A DNA stretch of 64,000 nt from Morchella semilibera (taxonomy: Eukaryota > Ascomycota > Pezizomycetes > Pezizales > Morchellaceae), in contig CM018603.1 in assembly GCA_009192285.1 (NCBI GenBank), positions 4,208,588 through 4,272,587 on the forward strand. Reading direction: 5' to 3'. The notes beneath the pieces are model-generated. The model made no database searches, had not been told where the DNA came from, and saw nothing but the letters and a program-made list of their open reading frames with translations. Positions 13,458-22,700 of the stretch are shown here, piece after piece. The position numbers were made by a program, and so were the translations under genes. Numbering within the stretch: position 1 is the first letter of the stretch; each line of letters begins with the position of its first letter.

Positions 13458-13471
13458 CTACTCCCCCTTCC
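13458..13471 (-). other. Polypurine tract
   Basis: Read on the minus strand this is GGAAGGGGGAGTAG, lying directly against the 3' LTR. This is where plus-strand DNA synthesis is primed in LTR elements. Confidence 0.8.
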
Positions 13472-13550
13472 AAGCCGTCGTCCTCGACCGTTAAACCCTT
13501 CCATGGAAAAAACCCTGTGGGAAAAGCCATGATGAGGGAAGGTATCGGGA

Positions 13551-16500
13551 TTATTGCTCTGCCAACCGTCGCTGCCTCTTAGTCTGCCGTGCTCCGGACT
13601 CCGGGGCGACTGTCGCTTGACTCCGAGTGCGTGGACGGTTGCTGACAACCGGTTTGGCATTCTCATCGGCCAGTGCCTCTTGGGGCTCCGGTGTTGCCAG
13701 TCGTTTGCGAGTGTTCTGCTTCCTGTTGGGGTCCGCATCTTCACGATAGGGCCTCAGGAGCATCTCATGGAACACGTTGTGAACCTTCCAGTCCGCTGGT
13801 AGGTCTAGTCGGTACGCTCGATTACCGATCTTGGCTAGTACTTCGAAGGGTCCAGTGAATTTATCTGACCACTTGTTGTATCCGCCGAGGTTTCTTGTGT
13901 CTAGCAGGACCTTCTGCCCTAGTTCGAACTGCTGTACTGCGGGACCAGGTCGTGACGCCATTTTATCGTACGTCTGCTGTAAGGTTTCCCGGGCCAGTTC
14001 ATGGGCGGCGAGGATTTCGTCCAGGTGGTTATTCCCTTCGGCATCCAGCTGCTCAATCTCCACATCCGTAGGCCAGTCTGAGCGAGGGTGAAACCCATAG
14101 TTGCAATAGAAAGGTGACTGCCCGGTAGAGGAGTGTTTGGCGTTGTTGTAGGCGTATTCGCAGATAGGAAGTAGGTCTCTCCACTTCTTACCTGTGCCTG
14201 CTGTAAACGCTCGTAGGTAGGACTCCATATGCTGGTTGGTCCTTTCCGTCTGACCATCTGTCTGCGGATGGAACGAGGTCGAGAGTCTTCTACGAATCCC
14301 TAGTCGTTCTGTAATCGCGGTCCAGAAGGCTGACACGAACTGTGTTCCTCGGTCCGATACTATTGATCGCGGGAGTCCATGAAAGCGCCAGATGTCTTTG
14401 ACGAAGGCTTGTGCGGTTTGCTCCGCGTTGATTCCTGTCATTGGGATGAAGTGCGCCATTTTGCTGAAGCGGTCCACTACCACCATAACATTCCGGAAAC
14501 TTGACCGCTCCTTGGGCATTTCTACTACAAAATCCATGGAGATGTCGCACCAAGGGGTCGTGGCTAACTCTAGGGGCTGTGGAAGAGACATATGTCGTCG
14601 TCGTTGTTTGGCTCTTTGGCATACATCGCACGTGCTGACATATTTGGCTACATCTGTGGTCATCCCTGGCCACCAGTAGTTCCTGTCAATCAATTCCAAG
14701 GTTTTATCTCTGCCTAGATGCCCTGCCGTGGGTCGGTCGTGATGGTCTTCTATGACCTGTTTGACTGCATGCCCCGGCACTACCCAGCGTCCTTCATGGG
14801 TCGCTGTATTCTGATCGGGATCCCACTCTGTTGCAGCTTCCCGCAAGATAGTCTGCCGGGTCCACAGGTCCTCAGGATCTTCGTTTTCAGGGAATTCATC
14901 CGGAACTATCCTACGAGTCCATCGACCCTCTTCTTCATACCAGTTCTGCAGAGCCGCAGGCATTCCCACTCCTGGTATGTGTACCCACTGATCCACTGGA
15001 CACACTTCTGATGAGCGATTGCAGAGGATTTCTTCACGAGGTTCTATTCCCGCTTGTGTTCTTCTGGCAAAATGTCCGGGGAGGAGGTTTCTTTCCGCGA
15101 AGTGTTCAGGTGAGAGGAGCATTTTTACTGGCTGCTCTCGAACTACTCCCCCTTCCATAGCGTACTCCGGGCGCCTGGTCAACGCGTCAGGTTTCCCGTT
15201 TTTGTCGCCTGGTCGGAAGTGGATCTTGAAGTGAAAAGGTGCTATCTTTTCAGCCCAACGGGCCTGTCTTCTTGACAGCTTCTTGGTCGTTGTGAAGTAC
15301 TGAAGGTTTTGGTGATCAGAATAGATCTGGATAGGTATGTCCGTACCTTCCAGCCAATGTCTCCAAGTCAGGAGGGCGGAAACTATTGCGAGCATCTCCT
15401 TATCGTAGATCTCATAGTTGACCTCGGCCTCATTGAACTTGCGAGAGTGGTAAGCCACCGGATGTAGCTTGCCATCTTCGAACACCTGTGACAAGACCGC
15501 AGCCTCTGCCCAGTCGCTGGCATCTGTTTCAAGGACAGCCATGCGATGTTCGTCATAGTGTCGGAGGATAGGAGCGGTGGTAAATAGCTTTTTGAGCCCC
15601 TCAAAAGCATCCTGCTGCTCCCGACCCCACTTCCATACGGCATTTTTCTTCAGGAGATCTGTCATGGGCTTGCATACCGCAGAATACCCGTAGATGAACC
15701 GCCTTAGAAAGTTGGCGAATCCCAGGAAGCATTGAAGCTCCTTCACCTTTGTGGGTATTAACCACTCAGTGATAGCCTTCACCTTCTCGGGTGAGACCTG
15801 GGTACCGCTACCTGATAGCTTGAATCCTAGGAATTCTACCTCCGTTTGGAACCAAGCAGTCTTTTTCAGGTTGCCGAACAGGTGGTTTTGTCGTAGCCGC
15901 TCCAGCACCCTGCGCACAAGAGCTATATGCTCTTCTCTGGACTTGGAATATATCAGGATATCATCCAAGTAAACCACTAGGCCCTGATCTAACAGGTCCT
16001 TGAATATGGTATTGACCATTGCCTGGAACGTCGCCGGGGCATTGGTCAAGCCGAAAGGCATTACTTTATATTCGAAGTGGCCGTATTTGGTCCGGAAAGC
16101 TGTCTTCCACTCTTCTCCCTCGGCGATCCTTACTAGGTTGTAACCGTTCTTGAGATCGATCTTGGTGAAGAAGAGAGCTCCCTTCGTCGAATCTGCCAGC
16201 TCTGTCATGAGAGGCAGTGGGTACCGGTTCTTGACTGTGACGGAGTTTAAGCCGCGGTAGTCTACGCATAACCGTAGTGACCCATCTTGTTTAGGGACGA
16301 AGAGGATTGGTGCCGCTGCTGGGCTGGAAGATGGGACAATTTTACCTGCCGCTAACATTTCGTCCAGGTATTCCCTCAACGCTTTCTGTTCCGGGGGTGA
16401 TAACGCATAGATCGGACCCCACGGGGGTTGGCTTCCGTCCAAGAGAGGAATCGTATGATCCCACTCACTATGTTTTGGCAGGCGTCCTGCTCCTTCAGGG

Positions 16501-17099
16501 GAAAACACATCTGCGTAGTCTTGGAATTCTTCCGGGATAGCACTAGCGAGAGTCTCGCTTCCCGTGTTTCGTGCCCAGAAAGGGTGTGACTCGAGAGGCA
16601 TGTCAGGTTCAGGCATGTGTCGTAGAAGTCTGACGACCTTTTCTTGCCAACCTTCTTCGTACATGTCTCCTTCTGTCATCATACATCCCTTAATCTGGCA
16701 CTTGATACTATTGAAGGTAGCCTTATTCTGGCCCCAATGTATCGTGGGTTGATGCTCTTCGAGCCATCGATGTGGTATGACGAGATCTTCTCCGGCAAAG
16801 GTACCTATTTCACAGGTGACTAGCCGGTCGAGGTGGCTACCAATGCGGAGTGTGAGAGGTTGGGTAATGTGAGTACCGGAGTGAGGCATACGTGAGCCAT
16901 CAGCTTGTTTGATGAGGAGAGTTGTGGTGCGGGTCTGAACCGGGATGTCGGCCTTCTTAACACAGTCCCAGGACATTATCCATGTCTCTGTGCCGCTGTC
17001 TAGTAATGCTCGGACAGTGTGGGTGAAGTGTTTGTTGGTTTTAGGGTTAAGCCAAGAGATTTCTGTCTCAAGGCGAGTTTCTTTGGTGATGGTAGTCAT
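13551..17099 (-). CDS. pol: Ty3/gypsy Pol polyprotein
   Basis: This 1,182-residue polyprotein copies and integrates the element. Counting from the ATG at 17099, it shows an aspartic protease (ALLDSGTETWI, Asp34), a reverse transcriptase with MPFGLTNAPA and the catalytic box YLDD (377-380), and RNase H acidic residues Asp526, Glu568 and Asp595. The integrase has an HHCC zinc site (His787, His794, Cys824, Cys827) and the D-D-E core (Asp856, Asp916, Glu952). The basic C-terminal tail lacks a chromodomain. The frame stays open upstream to 17201 without another ATG, so an upstream extension or frameshift fusion with Gag is possible. The gag stop lies 390 nt before this ATG. No internal stop or missing catalytic residue was found. 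Confidence 0.95.
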   Translation of the reverse strand: MTTITKETRLETEISWLNPKTNKHFTHTVRALLDSGTETWIMSWDCVKKADIPVQTRTTTLLIKQADGSRMPHSGTHITQPLTLRIGSHLDRLVTCEIGTFAGEDLVIPHRWLEEHQPTIHWGQNKATFNSIKCQIKGCMMTEGDMYEEGWQEKVVRLLRHMPEPDMPLESHPFWARNTGSETLASAIPEEFQDYADVFSPEGAGRLPKHSEWDHTIPLLDGSQPPWGPIYALSPPEQKALREYLDEMLAAGKIVPSSSPAAAPILFVPKQDGSLRLCVDYRGLNSVTVKNRYPLPLMTELADSTKGALFFTKIDLKNGYNLVRIAEGEEWKTAFRTKYGHFEYKVMPFGLTNAPATFQAMVNTIFKDLLDQGLVVYLDDILIYSKSREEHIALVRRVLERLRQNHLFGNLKKTAWFQTEVEFLGFKLSGSGTQVSPEKVKAITEWLIPTKVKELQCFLGFANFLRRFIYGYSAVCKPMTDLLKKNAVWKWGREQQDAFEGLKKLFTTAPILRHYDEHRMAVLETDASDWAEAAVLSQVFEDGKLHPVAYHSRKFNEAEVNYEIYDKEMLAIVSALLTWRHWLEGTDIPIQIYSDHQNLQYFTTTKKLSRRQARWAEKIAPFHFKIHFRPGDKNGKPDALTRRPEYAMEGGVVREQPVKMLLSPEHFAERNLLPGHFARRTQAGIEPREEILCNRSSEVCPVDQWVHIPGVGMPAALQNWYEEEGRWTRRIVPDEFPENEDPEDLWTRQTILREAATEWDPDQNTATHEGRWVVPGHAVKQVIEDHHDRPTAGHLGRDKTLELIDRNYWWPGMTTDVAKYVSTCDVCQRAKQRRRHMSLPQPLELATTPWCDISMDFVVEMPKERSSFRNVMVVVDRFSKMAHFIPMTGINAEQTAQAFVKDIWRFHGLPRSIVSDRGTQFVSAFWTAITERLGIRRRLSTSFHPQTDGQTERTNQHMESYLRAFTAGTGKKWRDLLPICEYAYNNAKHSSTGQSPFYCNYGFHPRSDWPTDVEIEQLDAEGNNHLDEILAAHELARETLQQTYDKMASRPGPAVQQFELGQKVLLDTRNLGGYNKWSDKFTGPFEVLAKIGNRAYRLDLPADWKVHNVFHEMLLRPYREDADPNRKQNTRKRLATPEPQEALADENAKPVVSNRPRTRSQATVAPESGARQTKRQRRLAEQ

Positions 17100-17488
17100 T
17101 GTGGCGTGGGTTGTAATAATAGTAGAGGAGGATGGTAGATGCTCTTCTCCTCGAGGCGGATGAGGTCCCTTATATAGCCAAGTGCGGGGTAGCTCTGACA
17201 CGTCATACCCAAAGAATACCTTGCCCTAGTCACGAGTTCCTACTTTGCATTGGCAGTCTCTCCACAGGGTTATGGCAAGTCAACAGTACGCAGTGCGTCT
17301 ACTGTCCGCTATCTGTGTGGCCCCTCTGATTTCTGAACTTCTAGACTCGAGTCTTGGTTTCTGGTATTGGCCATTGCTTCCTCGTAGTATGGTTTTTATA
17401 AAGAGATTTTATTTCCGTGCCCTAGTAACTAATTTATTCATAACCCAACAAAAGAAAACCCATAAGAAATATAACCATTTTAAACATT

Positions 17489-19927
17489 TTAATCTTCCCC
17501 AAGTGCCGTAATCCTAGCCCTAAATGCCTCGCCTTGAGGTCCCAATTTCTGCCTTTTCTCACTCTCCCCTTCCGGTTCCTTCGTCCTCGAGGGTTTATTC
17601 TCCCGTTTCCTTTTCTTCCCACTTGATCTTTCCGTACCACTTGCCATTCTGACTTTAGTGGTCGAGTAGCATTCCTTTGTCCAGTGACCTTCTCTTCCAC
17701 ACCGGAGGCATTTATTCTCCTTCGTCCATTGGTCTTTCTCTGCTTGGGTGGCTCCCAGGCTACCAGTAGCTGGTCGAGGTTTGTTTGGGGAGTCCTCTCG
17801 TTCCTTTCTATGGGGACGGGACTCATCATGCTCCTTTCTACGGGGGCGTGGTCGCTGGCGTTTGGTTTCTTGGTGCTTAGGTTCTCGAGATTCCTGGGGT
17901 TTTGCTGGTTCTCTTCCTCGCAGAATCTTCTGACGGGCTCTGACTTCAGCATCTTTTCTCCCCACTCTTCGAACCCATGCCAACCAATCTGGGAACTCAG
18001 ATGGTTCTTCAATCGCGGCTGATAGTCTTTGTTCTAACGTGGAGTTTATTCCTGTTAGAATCATGGACTTCATGACGATTGGGCCTACTCGAGCGTCCCA
18101 CTCAAGATTTTGCATCTCGTTAATGTAATCGTCAATAGGGCCAACTTGACGGAGATTATCCATCTTCTGTTTAGCCTGTTCTTGACTGGTGCGATTACCA
18201 TACTGGATGCGAAGTTCCTGCTTGAAACGTTCCCAAGTACCGAGCCTAGGTTCTACACTAAGCCTTTCCTTAAAGTTGCGCCAGAAACTTGCTGCACTCC
18301 CGGTGAATTCCAGGGATGCCCAAAGGATTCGAGTCTTATCATCCCAGGTGACTCGGGGTTGGAGGTCCATTAGGATCTCCATTCGATCGATCCAATGGCG
18401 GACGTCTTCGTCGGGTTTACCAGAGAAGGGGATTTTGGCCTGCTTAGGGGTTTCTCCCTTGCGATGGCTGCGGGAAACCGGTGACTGCGTCTCTGCTCGT
18501 CGGTGGTGCCTGTCCCGTCTTCTCTTTGGTCTCCTATCATCATCGGAGGAGCTGGATGAGTCCGATGAGCTTGGACTGTCATCCCTCCTGTGCCTTCTTC
18601 TTCCTCTTCCACCACCATTTCCTCCACCATTTCCTACCGCTCCCTTCTCCAGTACAGGCTCCTCCTCCCTCCTACGTTTACCGTGGGATCTTCTGGGTGG
18701 TGGAGACGGGGATTTACTCCTCCTCCTGTTGGCTGGGGGTGAGGGTGGCGGTGCCCTTCCTTCTCCTGGGGAATCCTCCTCAGACTCAACCCGTGGCTGC
18801 TTTCCCTTAAATGCTTTCAGGGCTACCTTCAGCATTTTCCTCAACTCTGGCTGGATGGCATCGGCAATGGGGGTAGGCGCCTTTGGTGGTGGGGCTGCCT
18901 GTGCTGCTGTCACAGTTGCCGCTAGTCCCTCGGGTAACTCCAGGTTTTTCTCCGCTTGCTGAGCCTGTATATAGGCAGCTAGCGCCTGGGTTTGTTGCCG
19001 TTGTTGCTCATTTTCGAGGGCCATTTGTCTGAACCTTAGCTCAGTTGCTGCCTGTTGGTTTTGCGTATAGGCTTGGAACTGGCTAGCCAAAGTACCGAGG
19101 GCGGTGCTTATCTGCCCTTGTTGTCCTTCTACCTCCCGGAACTTCCCTTGTAATTCCCCCACTAGTTGTTGTCCGCCCTGGACTACCTGGCCGTGTTGAT
19201 GCTCCCTTGCCCTGGCTTCTGCCTGAAGGGCCCAGTCCGTCTGAGCCGCGAGACCTCTCATGCCCTGGACGAGTACCTCGGTCCTGAGGGGTCGTGGGGT
19301 CTCCTGCTCGGAGAACTGTTCGCCGAAGGAGGAGGTGCTTGCGTGGCTGGCGTCGCTCATATCCCCATCCGAACCAGAGCGCCTCACTGTAATAGTGGCC
19401 TGCTTGGTTGGAGTTTCGAAGGGGTTGAGGTCCATGCTGGCAGAGCTGCGCGTGATCCTCTTCGGGTCTCGCTTGCGGACCTTCTTCGGGGCTTTGGCTT
19501 TGAGGGGGGCAGGGTTCCATAGCTCTGTGGCGGGGGTGTCCCTGGCTCTGCTGGCTATGGTGGGTGGGCCTGGGCCATGGCGGTGTCTTTGTCTCGGACC
19601 ATGATGGCTTCCGCCATATCTTGGTCTTCCCGCGAGGTTAACGCTAGTGGGCGGGACATCTTTAAAGAATTCGATGGGGAGGTCGGGGGTGTTGATGCAC
19701 CAAGGTAGAGGAGTGAACCAAGGTACCGAGTGCGCTAAGCCGTGAGAGTTCTGGCGAAGCGTTATGAGGATGGAGGGGGTGGAATTGGGTTCAAGGATGT
19801 TCTCCTTGAAGGTGGCAATAGTGCGAGCTTCTGAGAAGAAGCCTTGGTGTTGGAGGTAGCCGCAGTAGAGATGTTCTGCGCTGCCTCGAGGAACGAGAAA
19901 AGAGGTCTCACAGGGGAAGCGAAGCAT
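17489..19927 (-). CDS. gag: Ty3/gypsy Gag protein
   Basis: This 812-residue structural protein forms the virus-like particle. The N-terminal 240 residues are variable. A glutamine-rich probable coiled coil follows (about 225-330), then a Ser/Arg/Asp-rich linker with runs of S and D. A retrotransposon Gag core starts near residue 499 (FSGKPDEDVRHWIDRMEIL) and runs to about 650. A CCHC zinc knuckle, CLRCGREGHWTKEC, lies at 740-753. The start at 19927 is an ATG 235 bp inside the 5' LTR. It is unusually long for a fungal Ty3 Gag (the second element's is 471 aa) because of the low-complexity N-terminal half. Confidence 0.93.
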   Translation of the reverse strand: MLRFPCETSFLVPRGSAEHLYCGYLQHQGFFSEARTIATFKENILEPNSTPSILITLRQNSHGLAHSVPWFTPLPWCINTPDLPIEFFKDVPPTSVNLAGRPRYGGSHHGPRQRHRHGPGPPTIASRARDTPATELWNPAPLKAKAPKKVRKRDPKRITRSSASMDLNPFETPTKQATITVRRSGSDGDMSDASHASTSSFGEQFSEQETPRPLRTEVLVQGMRGLAAQTDWALQAEARAREHQHGQVVQGGQQLVGELQGKFREVEGQQGQISTALGTLASQFQAYTQNQQAATELRFRQMALENEQQRQQTQALAAYIQAQQAEKNLELPEGLAATVTAAQAAPPPKAPTPIADAIQPELRKMLKVALKAFKGKQPRVESEEDSPGEGRAPPPSPPANRRRSKSPSPPPRRSHGKRRREEEPVLEKGAVGNGGGNGGGRGRRRHRRDDSPSSSDSSSSSDDDRRPKRRRDRHHRRAETQSPVSRSHRKGETPKQAKIPFSGKPDEDVRHWIDRMEILMDLQPRVTWDDKTRILWASLEFTGSAASFWRNFKERLSVEPRLGTWERFKQELRIQYGNRTSQEQAKQKMDNLRQVGPIDDYINEMQNLEWDARVGPIVMKSMILTGINSTLEQRLSAAIEEPSEFPDWLAWVRRVGRKDAEVRARQKILRGREPAKPQESREPKHQETKRQRPRPRRKEHDESRPHRKEREDSPNKPRPATGSLGATQAEKDQWTKENKCLRCGREGHWTKECYSTTKVRMASGTERSSGKKRKRENKPSRTKEPEGESEKRQKLGPQGEAFRARITALGED

Positions 19928-20162
19928 GTACTATCCTCTTGATCACTACTTCTTATACCGAGTGCCCGTGTACTATCCGTACCTAGCAATCACACAAGGT
20001 AATCGAAGTGTTGTCTTGAGTAGTAGTAGGTTCGCTTATAGGAGGAGCAGAGTTGGACAAAGAGTCCAGAGGTTTTCTCTGATTGCGACGTGGAGGCGGA
20101 GGTACCAGTAGATGGCTCTCTCCACAGTCATAGGGTATGCGACCGGATAAGGTACAATATAG

Positions 20163-20554
20163 TGTAAAGGGATATCTCAGAAGTCACTAAGATATGGCTA
20201 ATGCTAAGCGATAGTTCTGTAGCTTTTAAACTTGTAATATTGTAGACCGGATTCCGTTCGCTTGAGAGGATGATGATTCCCCTAAGACGACGGGAATCCT
20301 ACTAGCTATTTATACATGAAGAACCCCCTTAAACCCGCTAACTCCATCAATAGCAAATCTCCCGCAATGCCTCCGCTACTGCTCCGACTTTCTACGAGGT
20401 GGGGTAACCAAGAGTCCACTCATGAGGTGTGGTAGTGGTTGCCGAGTTATAACCGAACCCCGCTTCTGGGCGTACGTCACTCTTCCATCGCGCCGTCATG
20501 CCAGGACAATACTATTGTACTACTAGCACCGCACTTCCAAGCAATCCTGTAACA
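20163..20554 (-). repeat. 5' LTR of Ty3 element
   Basis: A 392-bp LTR identical by eye to 13066-13457. It should hold the element promoter. Immediately inside it I could not recognise a tRNA-complementary primer-binding site; the minus-strand sequence after the LTR begins CTATATTGTACC. Confidence 0.95.
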
Positions 20555-20559
20555 GTTTC
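20555..20559. repeat. Target-site duplication GTTTC (right)
   Basis: Exact partner of 13061-13065, and also the last five coding bases of the first exon fragment of the interrupted gene. Confidence 0.9.
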
Positions 20560-20905
20560 CCATTGGCGTAGTGACAATAAGGAGCTCGCCGGGGTTCGCG
20601 GAGAGGGTGAGCGTCTTGCTATCGTCGCTCTCGTATGACAGTGAGAACTGTTCGGGGTTTTGAGGATTGACTCGGACTCGCCAGGCACCACCCTCGGGAC
20701 CGAGCACTGTAGCGGCATAGCCATTGATTTCGACCACTGGGGCTCTATTTTGCCCAATACTGAGTAGAGCCGTACCGTTCGGGAGTGCCATTGCTGTCTA
20801 GATTGTTTTGCTTAGGGGGAGTGAGGGGAAGGAGGGTGATTGTTGTGAGCGCAAGGTGGGGAGTGTTGAATGCAATGTTGGTGGCATAGATGGCTGGAGT
20901 AGCGA

Positions 20906-20914
20906 GATTTATAC
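20906..20914 (-). promoter_or_regulatory. TATA box of the interrupted gene
   Basis: GTATAAATC on the minus strand, about 115 bp before the ATG at 20791. It is followed by a C/T-rich tract with CCCCACC and CTCCTTCC, as usual for ascomycete core promoters. It supports the idea that the gene was real before the insertion. Confidence 0.5.
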
Positions 20915-21532
20915 AGTCTAAACATCACCCATCGCTGATCGGAAGGGATTATCCAATCCTACAAGTCTTCATCCCTACCCCGCGTCTCCCTCTGATAAAG
21001 CAAGTAAAAAAGGTCGAAATATGCGGTTCAATTCACAATCGGACCATGATCTGCACCAATACCACAGATCTGTTTGAGCCCAGCTCGGTTTCAACGCTTT
21101 ACTTCGGCATTGGTTTCCCTTTACAATCGCCAAGGCCTAGGCCATGTTCTCGCTAGATCGGTTGGAACAGATGGTGAGCGGTTAAACAGATTTGGAAACC
21201 CCGGAAACCCCCCCCCATGGCCCAAGAGATGTCGAGCCCCGAGGTCAGACACACCTGTCTGTGTTGTGTATTCTCATAGGTTACCCCACTTCTCCCCGGA
21301 GGATGAGGGAATTGAAGAAACTCAACCATGGCATCGCGATCGGGGATGACATCACCAATTGCAAAGATAGACCGTCGCCAGATACACACAGGGAATAGTT
21401 TCTCGGGAGTAGATGGTCTGTGCGACGCGTACACCATGCAGGTGATCGACTAGAGCAATTGCTTAACGCATCACCACGGTCTGATTTTGCACAAATAAAA
21501 TCACTTTCAGCAGAATTTATTACATATTCTCT

Positions 21533-21690
21533 TGGACCGATTAGACCTTTTAAGCCAACAGAAAAAAAGGCTCGGAGATAAAAGATCAACACCCAGTAGC
21601 TAGAGGTAGGGTAGTAGGTATGATATTTTCTATCAGCTCATAGAGGACCTCACTATCATCAAAAGTACACCCGTGCGAGCACGGCGTAAA
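21533..21690 (+). repeat. Dispersed repeat shared with 45285-45425
   Basis: Both places share CCTTTTAAGCCAACAG, then AAGATCA..CACC, GTAGGTATGATAT and GTACACCCGTGCGAGCA in the same order and spacing. This is a fragment of the module family spread through 44-60 kb. Confidence 0.6.
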
Positions 21691-22429
21691 GGTCTATTAT
21701 TAAGTATCGACACGATTTCCCGAAGATAAGCGAGGTGGATCGGCAACGTGGGGGCAATGCACAGATCTAGAGCAGGCCAATCCTTGTTTTGCCAAGAGGA
21801 TCTCCCGCAGATCACGGTGAACAAGGGAGAAAAGTGGAGATACCGCAAAAACTCGAAAAGTTGGCTATGTCTGGCCAGGGATTACGTCCGGTTGGTTGAA
21901 GGGCGTAGATCAGGTCTACTTATAGCAAATTTGATATCCATGACGTCGCTCAACCCTCGATTGCACTCGTTAGCTGAGCTCGCGCCGCACTTCCGTGTGC
22001 GCCACAGGGGTGGGAGGCCCATCACCTACCTGATAGGAATGTATGAAGTAACACGAGTGCTGAGGATACAGGGGGAGAGATGTTTTGACCCTCACCCCCG
22101 GGTAGCTGTAGCTTTTTTTTTTTTCCATTTAACTCATAATTTCATTCGTTTCTAGGTACAAGAATGTTGCATGCAGGGAGCCGGGTAGCTGTAGCTAATG
22201 GACAACTAAGTATTCCCTACAGCTCTTCGCCACCTGTAGGATACACCACATGTATATGCCTCTGGTTGTATTCAGCACCTATGGCTAATATGGGGCTTTT
22301 CCAAATTGAGGGAGTAATCTTCGTGCGCAGTTAAAATAACCAGTTATCTTACGTCCGCTTTGCGTTCCGTGGTTTTGCAGATCAGGGTCAGGGGTTTGAT
22401 CTTTTCCACCGGCGAAACCTAACCCTTAG

Positions 22430-22700
22430 TGGCAAGTGTGATATGTACCCCGGAGGTTCTCAAAGTGACTGAGTACTCGAGCTAGTGTCGCAACCACTAT
22501 CAAAGCTAGACCCAGTCAGCTGTTCCATTTTTATTTTCATGTACTATCTAATATATAGCTCCGCCTAATAAAATTCGATATATTTAAATTAATACCCAAC
22601 TTTTGGGATGGTGGCCAGTAGCTGCAGGGCTTTGGTTCTTTGTCGCCATTGCATCACTTTGTCGAGGACCCCCGGGGTACATGCGGATTACCACGGTGTA
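22430..22700 (+). repeat. Dispersed repeat shared with 48.4-49.7 kb
   Basis: ACTATCAAAGCTAGACCCAG with GCTCCGCCT and AAATTCGA matches 48490-48560. GATGGTGGCCAGTAG through ACCCCCGGGGTACA matches 49598-49675. At the second locus these two parts are about 1 kb apart, consistent with a later insertion of the R2 element between them. Confidence 0.55.

Larger units (their letters stand above)
13066..20554 (-). mobile_element. Complete Ty3/gypsy LTR retrotransposon
   Basis: This is a 7,489-bp element read on the minus strand. It has a 5' LTR (20163-20554), leader, gag (17489-19927), pol (13551-17099), polypurine tract and 3' LTR (13066-13457). The two 392-bp LTRs are identical by eye and flanked by the 5-bp duplication GTTTC. 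In pol the integrase lies after RNase H, which is the Ty3 order. No chromodomain is seen at the C-terminus. Gag and pol are separated by a gag stop and are in different frames. All enzyme motifs are present, so the element looks recently inserted and potentially autonomous. It sits inside the small host gene described at 12774-20791. Confidence 0.95.
12774..20791 (-). pseudogene. Small host gene split by a Ty3 retrotransposon
   Basis: On the minus strand an ATG at 20791 opens 79 codons that end exactly at the Ty3 insertion (20555). Beyond the element the frame resumes at 13060 for 53 nt and meets a GTAAGT donor at 13007. After a 53-nt intron with a CTGAC branch site it continues from 12954 to a TAG at 12774-12776. 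Subtracting the element and one copy of its GTTTC duplication keeps phase throughout, giving a 156-residue product. A TATA box lies upstream. No signal peptide or membrane segment is seen. A QLW motif and a C-terminal LWYVRY faintly recall beta-trefoil (ricin-B-like) folds, but I cannot assign the family. As it stands the gene is interrupted, and read-through from its ATG enters the LTR. Confidence 0.72.

Noticed and set aside
18189-18962. 257-codon plus-strand frame
   Set aside because: Antisense shadow of gag; its low-complexity Leu/Pro content mirrors the gag Ser/Arg/Glu region.
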